In this document: positions 24,330 to 32,628 of the stretch, in pieces
How positions within the stretch are numbered: the stretch's first letter is position 1
Layout: each line of letters opens with the position of its first letter
From: DASXUX01 sp036504595
GTDB lineage: Bacteria > Planctomycetota > SZUA-567 > H5-PLA8
Assembly (NCBI GenBank): GCA_036504595.1
Contig: DASXUX010000052.1
Coordinates: 62,001 to 126,000, forward strand
Direction of reading: 5' to 3'
Length of the DNA: 64,000 bases
Notes under the pieces: model-generated
What the model saw: the letters and a program-made list of their open reading frames with translations, nothing else
Told to the model about the DNA's origin: nothing
The model's database searches: none
Position numbers and translations under genes: made by a program

Positions 24330-26615
24330 TCACCCCTTGCTGACCGGTCCGGAAACGAACGTCAGCTCCCGCAGGTGATCCAACGCTACGTGCAATGCGT
24401 TGAACTCCTCCTGAGTAATCTCCGCGCCGCCGTAGCGCACCGATTCGAACACAGCGGTGACCACGAGCACCGAACGGAATGCTTCGCCGCCATAGCGCAG
24501 GACGTGTTCGGCAAATTCCCGCGGCGTCTGCCCGGGCCGCCGCACGAAACCGCGCCGCGAAAGCACTTGGAGGAGATCGTTGTAGAACGAGAGCGCCGCT
24601 CGGGCCCGAAGCGCGCCAGGCGCCGTGCGACCGGCTCGCGGCCGCCCGCGCCGCATAAAAGACTGGACAAGCCAGCCGATGACAAACGCGGTGCAGACCC
24701 ACGCCAGCACCGCGCCGATCCAGCCGCCGAGGCTGCGGCCTGTGAACACCCGCCCTGCGCCGCCAAACGCCTTCGTCATTTTTTCGTAGGCGTTGCGTTG
24801 ATCGTCACCGTTCCAGCCTCGAAAGACGTCCCACAGTCTGTCGATTCGGCCCGCGGCCGAAGCTGTCTGACGTTGAGTTTCCTCTGCCACAGGTTTGATC
24901 ACCGGCGGAGGCGGAGTCTGCGCGATGTCCACTTCATCGGTGGGTGGCGTGGGGTCGAAGGCCACCCAGCCGCAGCCCTGAAAGAACACCTCGCCCCAGG
25001 CGTGAGCATCGGAGTTCTTGAACACGATGCTCTCCGCGTCGTCGCTGGTCTGCGCGGGCATGGGTGCAGTGAAGCCGGTCGCGAGGCGGGCGGGCAACTC
25101 GCACATCCTGCAAAGCACCACGAAAGCGGACGCGAAATAGGCGCAGTGGCCGCTGCGAAGTTCCAGCGACGGATGCAGCAGGAATTCACAGACCGGCTCT
25201 CCGCCGCGCTCCGGCGGCTGGCGCGTATAGCGATAGCGGCCGGACTGGCGCAGGTACTTCACGATTTCAGTCACTTTCTCGAGATCCGTTTGCGCCTTGC
25301 CGGTGATCGTCTCGCGCGCGAGGGTTCGGATTTCCTCCTGATCGCCAAGCCGTATTCCCGTCTGCTTGACGTAGCGCGCCGCATCCGGGTGCTCCGCGCG
25401 GGCCCCAGGCGGCAAAGCCGATGCGTGCACGGGCAGGTAGCACGCCACTTCGTAACTCTGAACCGCCTGATCTGCCGGCGGGTGAAGCACGCCTTCGGAA
25501 TCCTCCAGCACTCGCGCGTTCTTGATCTGGGCAAGGGGCCCCGCCGCGAAGTAGAACGGATTGCTGATGTGAATGTCGTTTGCGAACTGTCGCATGAGCG
25601 TGCCGCTGAATCGAACGTCCTTGCTCGTTGGGTCGCCGACCTCAATGACGTTCTCTTCGTTCGCTTTCAAGGGCACATCGTTAAGCGACGGCACGCTCCA
25701 GACGCCGTTCTCCAGATGACTGTATACGGCTCCACGCAGATAAATCCGCCCGTTGCTCTCGGCCAGATCCTTGCTCAGCGGCGCGAACAAGACAGAAAGC
25801 GCGTTCCCACGGTTCTGGTGCAGCGGTCCGATCTGCTGCAAGTCCACTCGCCCCGGAAGGCGCGCAGGACCGCTAGGATTTCCGTCTCCCCCCGCAGTTG
25901 TGGCTGTCGGCGAAACAGCCTGCCTCGTAAACGACATCAGCCACCCGCTGAAGCGCTCAAATCGTGGCGCGGAGAAAAACAGGAACAACCCCATCAGCAG
26001 GCAGGCCACGGATAGCATTGCAGTGAGGCCCGCGCCCTGCATCAGCGCGCGTTCGGAGACCGTTTGTCCTTCGCGTGCCACGCCCGCGGCTGCGGCGTTG
26101 CCCAATCGCACGGCCGCAATGCGCTGGTGAGCGGCGTAGTTCCCCACGGAGCGCCAGAGCGAGTGGATGAACAGCGTCCAGACGCTGATCACCACAAAGC
26201 AGACCATCCGCAAGATCATCGTGGCCGAATGATTCACGATGCCGGACAAGATGACGATGGCCAGGGTCGCGCTGGCGATGAGGATCAGCACCCAGTCGCT
26301 ATAGGCCAGCAGCAACAGGGCCAGCGAAGCGGAGAACAGGAAGTGCGCGCACGCAGCGGGGAACTGCAAATCCCAGCCGCCATCGTGCCGCAGGGGTTCC
26401 AGCAGATGGTAAACCAGCAGCGCAAGCACCAGCGCTGCCACGAACTCCTTTGGCGCGGGCTTCAGCTTATTGCTGTCGAGAAAGATGAATCCGAGCACGC
26501 CGGCCACGAGGACGGCCAGCAGATAGCTGATGTTCACTTCGGCCATTGCCAGCGCGAACGCGCCGGCGAAGATCATCAGGTACAGGGAAAGGCGGAGGAT
26601 GCGGTACAGATCCAT
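24330..26615 (-). CDS. TgpA-type membrane transglutaminase-like protease
   Basis: This is a 761-residue membrane protein. Residues 1-235 hold several hydrophobic helices (DUF3488/TgpA N-terminus). A periplasmic transglutaminase-like core follows with the Cys-His-Asp triad C491 (RSGHCAYFASAF), H538 (DAHAWGEVFF) and D554 (FDPTPP). A C-terminal membrane helix (about 645-670) precedes a DUF4129-type cytosolic tail (PGQTPREFAEHVL). The family is linked to periplasmic peptide or cross-link processing and is often encoded beside MoxR and DUF58 genes, neither of which is here. The ATG at 26615 has GGAGG six bases upstream, and a family E inverted repeat lies just beyond. Confidence 0.9.
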   Translation of the reverse strand: MDLYRILRLSLYLMIFAGAFALAMAEVNISYLLAVLVAGVLGFIFLDSNKLKPAPKEFVAALVLALLVYHLLEPLRHDGGWDLQFPAACAHFLFSASLALLLLAYSDWVLILIASATLAIVILSGIVNHSATMILRMVCFVVISVWTLFIHSLWRSVGNYAAHQRIAAVRLGNAAAAGVAREGQTVSERALMQGAGLTAMLSVACLLMGLFLFFSAPRFERFSGWLMSFTRQAVSPTATTAGGDGNPSGPARLPGRVDLQQIGPLHQNRGNALSVLFAPLSKDLAESNGRIYLRGAVYSHLENGVWSVPSLNDVPLKANEENVIEVGDPTSKDVRFSGTLMRQFANDIHISNPFYFAAGPLAQIKNARVLEDSEGVLHPPADQAVQSYEVACYLPVHASALPPGARAEHPDAARYVKQTGIRLGDQEEIRTLARETITGKAQTDLEKVTEIVKYLRQSGRYRYTRQPPERGGEPVCEFLLHPSLELRSGHCAYFASAFVVLCRMCELPARLATGFTAPMPAQTSDDAESIVFKNSDAHAWGEVFFQGCGWVAFDPTPPTDEVDIAQTPPPPVIKPVAEETQRQTASAAGRIDRLWDVFRGWNGDDQRNAYEKMTKAFGGAGRVFTGRSLGGWIGAVLAWVCTAFVIGWLVQSFMRRGRPRAGRTAPGALRARAALSFYNDLLQVLSRRGFVRRPGQTPREFAEHVLRYGGEAFRSVLVVTAVFESVRYGGAEITQEEFNALHVALDHLRELTFVSGPVSKG

Positions 26616-26632
26616 GGTCGCCTCCGGCCTGT

Positions 26633-26742
26633 AGTCCAGAGTCTAGGGGTCGAGAAGTCTAGAAGTCGGCGGATTACGATCAGGGCTTAACCCGTTACCG
26701 ACAATCGACTCCTGAACCTCTCGACTCTGGACTTCTGGACTT
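26633..26742. repeat. Imperfect inverted repeat, family E (AGTCCAGAGTC/GAAGTC units)
   Basis: Arm one (26633-26667) reads AGTCCAGAGTC, GGTCGAGAAGTC, AGAAGTC. Arm two (26706-26742) is roughly its complement (GACTCC, CTCTCGACTCTGGACTTC, GGACTTC). It lies upstream of the transglutaminase start and after the end of the phosphofructokinase gene. Confidence 0.55.
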
Positions 26743-26788
26743 CTCTTCGGACTTCCCACCTCTGGATTGCCGAGCTACCAGAAGCAAA

Positions 26789-28453
26789 TCACATCTTCAG
26801 CCCTTTTTCCAGTGCCAGCGTCTTAGTCGGCGCGTCACACACTTCGCTGGGGCCGAAGTACTGGATCGGGCCGGCAACAAGGTATGCGTCCTCAACGGCC
26901 CAGCGATCGCGGTTCTTGGTGAAGTACCGGAACGGTGCGCCATTCAAATCCACCAAGGCTTTCTTGATCACCGGCGTCGCCTTGCCTTTGCGCATTTCCA
27001 TGTTTAGCATCATAGTGATGGGCGTGCCGCCGGCCACCCATTCGTCGCAAGAGCGGGTCACATTCTGAACGTTGACCGTGTAGCCCGTTACTCCGGCGCG
27101 GACCAGTTGCGCAGCGCCATAGCCCAGCGAGTAGCAGTAGTCGGCATCGAAGTTGGACGGAAACGCGCAGCGGCCCTCGTAGCCGAAGAAGTGCCCCAGC
27201 GCGCTGAACTTCACCTTTTCCGCCTTGCCCTGGCTCTTCAACAGGCGGAGTTTGTCGCCAACCAGGTCCATCAGCAGCCGTTCGGTCTCGACCTGCGAAA
27301 GCGGTACGTTGCCGTGACTGTCGCGCCGCAGGAGCACTTCCTGGATGTCCACGGGCAGGGAACTGTAGACTTTTGCGCTGTGATCCGATAGCTGGCTGCT
27401 AAGGAACTGCTCGCGCTCGGAGTGATCGGGGAGATTGCGGATGTACTCTTCCTTCGAACCCAGGATCGTGCTGATTTCCTCGATCATCGCCTTGATGTCC
27501 GAGATGAACTCCACGAGACCTTCGGGGACCAGCAGGATTCCGTAGTTCTTTCCGGCCTCGGCGCGCTTGACGATCACATCGACGATGGAATCCACGACGG
27601 CCTGGAGCGTGGTGCCTTTGGCCTGCACTTCCTCGGAGATAAGAGCGATGTTGGGCTGGGTCTGGAGCGCGCATTCCAGCGTGACGTGGCTGGCGGCGCG
27701 GCCCATCAGGCGGACAAAGTGCCAGTACTTGACGGCCGATTGGGCGTCGCGGCAGATGTTTCCAATGAGTTCGGAATAGGTGCGGGCGGCGGTGTCGAAG
27801 CCGAAGGACGTTTCGATCTGGTCGTTCTTCATATCGCCGTCGATGGTCTTGGGCACGCCGATGACGCGGACCTTGCTGTCTTCGGCCTTGAGGTATTCGG
27901 CGAGGACGGCGGCGTTGGTGTTGGAATCGTCTCCGCCAACGACGACAAGGCCGTCGAGGTTCATGGATTTGAAGTTGGCTTTGCAGGCCGCGAGGTCTTC
28001 GAGTTTCTCGATTTTATCGCGGCCGCTCATGATCATGCTGAAGCCGCCGGTGTTACGGAAGGCGTCGATGACCTTGGCGGTGAGTTCCACATACTTGCCT
28101 TTGATGACGCCGCCGGGGCCTTTGAGGAACCCGTAGAGGACGGAGTCTGGGTTAGCGGCTTTGAGTCCGTCAAATAGGCCGGAAATGACATTGTGGCCGC
28201 CGGGGGCCTGGCCGCCCGAGAGGACGACGCCGACCTTCAGGGGGTTGCGGGAGAGGTCGCCGCGGCCTTCGAGGAGCTTGGCTTCGGGCTGCCCGCAAGT
28301 ATGCGGAAAGAGGCGTTTGATGGCCTCCTTATCGGTCGGCGGAGCGCTCGGCGCACCGAACTTGACCGTGATGTTCTCCCCTCGCAATGCCTTAGGCAGT
28401 TTAGGTTTGTAGGTCAGTCGCGCCTTTTGAAGTGCTGAAATTTCTGAACTCAT
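26789..28453 (-). CDS. pfp: Diphosphate-fructose-6-phosphate 1-phosphotransferase (long form PPi-PFK)
   Basis: The 554-residue enzyme phosphorylates fructose 6-phosphate with pyrophosphate, reversibly, in glycolysis. GGDDS at 173-177 carries the second Asp that marks PPi rather than ATP use. PKTIDGD at 201-207 holds the catalytic TIDGD, and MGRAAS is the substrate loop. The length and the N-terminal segment (LVSGGQAPGG-type VLSGGQAPGGHN) match the long plant/spirochaete/chlamydia-type branch. The ATG at 28453 has GGGAGGG 13 bases upstream, rather far. A REP-like palindrome lies in its 5' region. No neighbouring glycolytic genes are seen. Confidence 0.93.
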   Translation of the reverse strand: MSSEISALQKARLTYKPKLPKALRGENITVKFGAPSAPPTDKEAIKRLFPHTCGQPEAKLLEGRGDLSRNPLKVGVVLSGGQAPGGHNVISGLFDGLKAANPDSVLYGFLKGPGGVIKGKYVELTAKVIDAFRNTGGFSMIMSGRDKIEKLEDLAACKANFKSMNLDGLVVVGGDDSNTNAAVLAEYLKAEDSKVRVIGVPKTIDGDMKNDQIETSFGFDTAARTYSELIGNICRDAQSAVKYWHFVRLMGRAASHVTLECALQTQPNIALISEEVQAKGTTLQAVVDSIVDVIVKRAEAGKNYGILLVPEGLVEFISDIKAMIEEISTILGSKEEYIRNLPDHSEREQFLSSQLSDHSAKVYSSLPVDIQEVLLRRDSHGNVPLSQVETERLLMDLVGDKLRLLKSQGKAEKVKFSALGHFFGYEGRCAFPSNFDADYCYSLGYGAAQLVRAGVTGYTVNVQNVTRSCDEWVAGGTPITMMLNMEMRKGKATPVIKKALVDLNGAPFRYFTKNRDRWAVEDAYLVAGPIQYFGPSEVCDAPTKTLALEKGLKM

Positions 28454-28477
28454 GCGGTGTCGATCCCTCCCATTTGG

Positions 28478-28497
28478 CGCAATCGTCCTGGATTGCG
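28478..28497. repeat. REP-like palindrome, copy 3 (variant)
   Basis: CGCAATC-GTCCTG-GATTGCG, preceded by GG, is closely similar to the GTAGCGCAATCCTCCTGGATTGCG consensus of copies 1 and 2. It lies 25 bases upstream of the PPi-PFK ATG. Confidence 0.6.
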
Positions 28498-28658
28498 TCG
28501 CCCCTGCGTTGATACGTTGAGGTTAGACGACACGAGCGCCGTTGTACAGCAGAGAGTTTGGCGATTTCATCAACTGTGAGGTCGCTGGAAGCCGCAGCGC
28601 GTTTTCTTTCACAATAGCCTTTTGGCGGAGCTGCCCATGCGCGTGATTCGTCACAACT

Positions 28659-31600
28659 TCACTTCCCTAGCACAAATGGACACGACCGCGTCGGGTCGGC
28701 GTACATTCGGCCCACTGGCCAATCAATCTGATAGTCCTGGCACCGTCCGAATGCCGAAAGACCGTTCAACGCCACCGCGATACGCACAATCTCGCCGCCA
28801 GCGCCCGTGAGCGGAAGGATCTCGCCGCCTTTGCGCTGACCGATACCCCCCACAAGCTTCACTTCATCAAAGGGAATTCGCGCCATCAACACATATCCGG
28901 GCCTGCCGTCGAAGCTGGCGCCAGTGATCGCCGCCAGCCGCCGCTCGAGCGGGTGCGCGGCTATATCCGGGATCTTCGCACCCCAGACCTGCTCTCTGGC
29001 CAACGCGTAATTGGCCGCCCAGTCCTTGCCCTCGCGGTTGTGCTGGCGCCATTTGAACAGGGCCGGCGTGCCATCCCTTACGAACCCTAGCCCGAACTGT
29101 TCCTCTTCAATCCAAAGCTCAATGCTGTCGTAGCGCCACAACTCGCCTGCCGCTGTTGCGTCAAAGTGAGGCGAGTCGTCCGCGACGGCAAACGCGAAGT
29201 ACAGGTTCTTGCCGTCGTGCGCAACGCCGCCCGCCAGCGTGCCCGCGCGGAACGTCTGCATCAGATCGCCGGGCAGATTGCGTTTGAAGCCAGCGCTGCA
29301 CGGAAGTGAGATGACCTGCGCCGGAACGCCGGCTTTCTCCCACGCCGTCCAGTCGCCATCGAGTTGCAGCGGCTGGACTTTCGGCAACTGCAGCGTGCGC
29401 GCAACGTGCCGGGTAGCGGCGGCGTCCCCGCCGGCCGGCACGGAGGCCGGCGCTACCCATTCGAGTTTCGCGCTCTGCCGCTCCAGCGTTTTGGTGCCAT
29501 CCAACCGGCAACGCCCAAAACGACCGATGGCATCGTCCTCCACGTACGCGCCCACTTTGCCGTCCGGACGCGTGTACGCATGCACGCCGTAACGCATGTC
29601 AACGAATCCAAAATTGTAACCCGCGGTCCACCCCCAGTTGCCCGTCGAAACGTGCAGACCGTCGGCGTCATAGACGTCGATCTGTCCCCCGAAACTTTTT
29701 GCCGCCAGAATCCACGCAGCCGATTTGCTGTCGTTGGCCGTGCTGATCGACATGTAGTTCCCGCCGGTGCTCAACGAAAACCACAGCGGCTTGCCATCGG
29801 ACGTGGACTTACCCACGCCCGTTCCGTCTGCGCCCCAGCCGGGCACCATTTTCTTATGCTGTTCGGTCACAGCCAGGTAGTAGATGTCGCCGTTGTTGCG
29901 ATCGCATGAAATCGCCTCGATGTGCTTCATGCCGCGCGGAGAGGGATCTTTCTCAACACCGATCACTTCCGGCTTGTCGAAATCGAAGATGGGGTTGTTC
30001 TGCGCGTCGAGCCCTTTGAATTTGATGCGGTTGAATCGTAGTGAGTAGCTCTTCGGTCCCGAAACGATGTCGCCGTCCTTCGTGAAGGAGAATGTCGAAT
30101 AAGCCCAGCCGCCGATCGCCGGCGTTTTCGTGAGCAGTGCCTGTCGCGGTTTCTGCGGATCGGACACGTCGAGCATCCGCACCGTACCCTGTCCCGTGTT
30201 GTGATAGACGATGAACGGCCGCCCGCCGAGCACCACGGCGTGGCTGGGCGAACCGAAACTCAGACTCGTCGGCTTGCCATCTTTTCCCGGCGGGCCTTGC
30301 CCTTGCGGCTCCTCAACCAGCCACTCCCACGCGCCGGTCTTCGGATCAACTCGGAAAACGCCCAGATAGCAGTACAAGTATTCAGGCTTCGTGGGATGCA
30401 CCACGGCCGTGTCCATGAAGTTACTAAGCAGTTCGAAGCTGATTTTGGCGGTTTCCGGCCAGAGCGCGCGAACTCGCGCCGCCTCCGTCACGATCAGCCG
30501 TCCGTCTGGCAGGAACGCGACTCGGCGTGGGTCGCGGAAAAGGTCGCCGCTGACCGGCACATACTCTCCCGGCGGCCGCGGCTGGCCGAGCGTACGCAGA
30601 ACCTTCCCGCTGCCGCTGTCCAGAACCGCGATCTTCGCGGCCTTGCGATCGACAAACGCCAAGCGCCCGGCACCAGTGGCGAAGTAAAGAGGCGTCTCCA
30701 GCCCGGTCGCGCAACGCCGCTCCACCTGACCATCCGGCTTCAGCAAGGCAACATCCTTGCCCGCCAGCGCCCAGACATTCCCATTCTCATCTCGCCCGAT
30801 ATCCGCCACCCGTTCCAGCGGCCAGTCCGCGATTTTCCTCCCGGTGTCCAGATCAATGACGCGAACCACGTTGAGGACAGGGACAGCAACGTAGACGCGG
30901 TCCTTCACGACGGCCAGCCCGCTCGCTTTCGCGCTCTTCTCATCAGCCGCAAAGATCGGGTAGCTCTCCGCACCGCTGCGCATCGGCGCGCGCTCGCCAG
31001 GCGGCGCAAGCCGGACGATCTTCGCGTTGGCGCCTTCACCCAGTCCGCCGATCAGGTCCTCGCCCCACGGCGCGATGGCCCAAAAGCCCGCTTCGGTGAA
31101 CGAGCTGGCGAACACGGATTGTCCGGAACTCGCGTAGCAGCGCAGCGAGTAGCCGGCCTCATCGTACAGAGCCGTGATGGCGAAGCGGCCGTCGGGGAAG
31201 GCCGCGACGCAGTCGGCCTGATCGCAGTTCCAGATGCCCTTGGCGTTGCCGTTGTCGCCGAGAGTGCCTTCGTCTACTAAGCGGACATCGTGAGAGATGC
31301 TGCGCAGTTCGTACGGTCCATCGGGGGCGGGCTGGCCGTAATCGGTCAAGCCGTCCCACCAAAGCTGGCGGACGCCTGCTGCGTCGGCCAGCAGCGTGCG
31401 CACCATCGTCCCGTCCTGCCCGTAAACCGCGGCGCTTTGGCGTGGGCCGCCGAGTTTCAGTCCGGGGCCGATGGGCTTCCACTGGTTGGCGGGTTGCGGC
31501 TCTGGATAGTCGTAGGCTCCTGCGCAAATGAATCTGAAGTTCGGGTTGTCGGCAGGTGGGCGGATGCGAAACGGCTTGCCGTCTCTATCTGGTGGAATGA

Positions 31601-32582
31601 ATGACTTGTAGACACTGGTGATATCCATTCCGGGTAGCCCGCCGGGCCACTCGACGGCAGGGGCGACATGAAAGTCTCCGGCGTTAGGATCGATGAAGCC
31701 GGGAGTCGTATAGACGCTGTGGCGCTCCTGACCGGAGATCGCGGGCCATTCGTAGATGTTGAAGACGGAGGGCGCGGTGCCCCAGGGGCCAACGGGGCCG
31801 GCAAGAGCGTTGTGGTCGCTGGACCAGGACGCTGCGGAGATGGCGTCGGTGGCGTAGGCGGTGTTGTTTCCGGCGAAAATGCTGGCCGAGATTCCTCCGG
31901 CGCCACAGGAAAGAACCATCACTCCGACCGATGTGCAGCCGGCGACGGTGACATGATCAAGGTATGTTGAAACGCACTGGGAAAGAAAAACGCCCAGCGT
32001 GCAGCGGCAGAAGATGCTGCTGCTGACACTCATTCCTCCAACGCCGTCGCCGATCAGGCCGCGGGCGGGGCCATCGAAGGTGCAGCGTTCGACACGCACA
32101 TCGCGGCATTTCTCGATCTTGATCCCCTGGCCCGTGCCACGGACCGTCAGGCCTGAGATTGTCAGGTTTCGGCAGCGGAAGAAATGCAGTGCTGGATCGG
32201 TGGCATTGGGCGGCGAGAGGATCACCGGGCCGACCAGGTCGCCGGTCAGCTTCCCGCTTTCGTCGCCGGTAATCTCGATGGCCGCGTTATCCGCGCTGAA
32301 GCGTTCGGCAAACAGGGCCGTGCCCGTGTAGGTGCCCGGGCCGATGACGACGCTGTCGCCGTGATTGAGCACTTGCGCGGCGAGGACGATGTTGCGGAAG
32401 GCGGCGGCGGGCGTTCTTCCGTCGTTCTGGTCGCTGCCCTTTTCGCGAACGTAGTATGTCTGCGCGAGAACACTGGCGGATGCGAAGACGAGGAGACAGA
32501 GGTGGTACTTGGTGAGTCGTACGTGGTGTCTGGTAGTCTGGTGTCTGGTGCCTGGTGTTTTGCAGTGACTAGCCATACCCAT
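28659..32582 (-). CDS. Secreted parallel beta-helix / propeller / CBM9-like protein
   Basis: This is a 1307-residue exported protein. The signal peptide core is CLLVFASASVLAQ; the n-region before it (TRHQTTRHHVRLTK) is translated from a repeat arm. YYVREKGSDQNDGRTPAAA starts a DUF1565-like right-handed beta-helix (about 45-330). Residues about 380-1030 look like an NHL/propeller-type beta structure (VKDRVYVAVPVLNVVRVIDL). From about 1090, LQLDGDWTAWEKA and YDSIELWIEEEQFGLGF form a CBM9/DOMON-like sugar-binding domain. A palindromic element encodes VAPASVPAGG at about 1050. ATG 32582 and ATG 32576 are both possible and lie in the loop of an inverted repeat, without a clear ribosome site. It may sense or bind extracellular polysaccharide; no catalytic residues are assigned. 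Confidence 0.78.
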   Translation of the reverse strand: MGMASHCKTPGTRHQTTRHHVRLTKYHLCLLVFASASVLAQTYYVREKGSDQNDGRTPAAAFRNIVLAAQVLNHGDSVVIGPGTYTGTALFAERFSADNAAIEITGDESGKLTGDLVGPVILSPPNATDPALHFFRCRNLTISGLTVRGTGQGIKIEKCRDVRVERCTFDGPARGLIGDGVGGMSVSSSIFCRCTLGVFLSQCVSTYLDHVTVAGCTSVGVMVLSCGAGGISASIFAGNNTAYATDAISAASWSSDHNALAGPVGPWGTAPSVFNIYEWPAISGQERHSVYTTPGFIDPNAGDFHVAPAVEWPGGLPGMDITSVYKSFIPPDRDGKPFRIRPPADNPNFRFICAGAYDYPEPQPANQWKPIGPGLKLGGPRQSAAVYGQDGTMVRTLLADAAGVRQLWWDGLTDYGQPAPDGPYELRSISHDVRLVDEGTLGDNGNAKGIWNCDQADCVAAFPDGRFAITALYDEAGYSLRCYASSGQSVFASSFTEAGFWAIAPWGEDLIGGLGEGANAKIVRLAPPGERAPMRSGAESYPIFAADEKSAKASGLAVVKDRVYVAVPVLNVVRVIDLDTGRKIADWPLERVADIGRDENGNVWALAGKDVALLKPDGQVERRCATGLETPLYFATGAGRLAFVDRKAAKIAVLDSGSGKVLRTLGQPRPPGEYVPVSGDLFRDPRRVAFLPDGRLIVTEAARVRALWPETAKISFELLSNFMDTAVVHPTKPEYLYCYLGVFRVDPKTGAWEWLVEEPQGQGPPGKDGKPTSLSFGSPSHAVVLGGRPFIVYHNTGQGTVRMLDVSDPQKPRQALLTKTPAIGGWAYSTFSFTKDGDIVSGPKSYSLRFNRIKFKGLDAQNNPIFDFDKPEVIGVEKDPSPRGMKHIEAISCDRNNGDIYYLAVTEQHKKMVPGWGADGTGVGKSTSDGKPLWFSLSTGGNYMSISTANDSKSAAWILAAKSFGGQIDVYDADGLHVSTGNWGWTAGYNFGFVDMRYGVHAYTRPDGKVGAYVEDDAIGRFGRCRLDGTKTLERQSAKLEWVAPASVPAGGDAAATRHVARTLQLPKVQPLQLDGDWTAWEKAGVPAQVISLPCSAGFKRNLPGDLMQTFRAGTLAGGVAHDGKNLYFAFAVADDSPHFDATAAGELWRYDSIELWIEEEQFGLGFVRDGTPALFKWRQHNREGKDWAANYALAREQVWGAKIPDIAAHPLERRLAAITGASFDGRPGYVLMARIPFDEVKLVGGIGQRKGGEILPLTGAGGEIVRIAVALNGLSAFGRCQDYQIDWPVGRMYADPTRSCPFVLGK
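29411..29458 (-). repeat. In-frame palindromic element (encodes VAPASVPAG), copy 3
   Basis: The ends GGGTAGCG and CGCTACCC are inverted, and the core is GCCGGC-ACGGAG-GCCGGC. This is the longest of the three copies and sits in frame before the CBM9-like domain. Confidence 0.7.
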
Positions 32583-32612
32583 ACCAGGCTACCAGACACC
32601 AGACTACCAGAC
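32528..32612. repeat. Inverted repeat, family C (GTCTGGTAGTCTGGT units), loop holds a start codon
   Basis: Arm 32528-32558 and the complement of 32581-32612 align over about 31 bases with two substitutions and one indel. The 22-base loop carries one candidate ATG of the beta-helix protein (32576), and the second (32582) sits at the edge of arm two. Arm one is translated into the signal-peptide n-region. Confidence 0.75.
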
Positions 32613-32628
32613 TACCAGACCACCTGCC

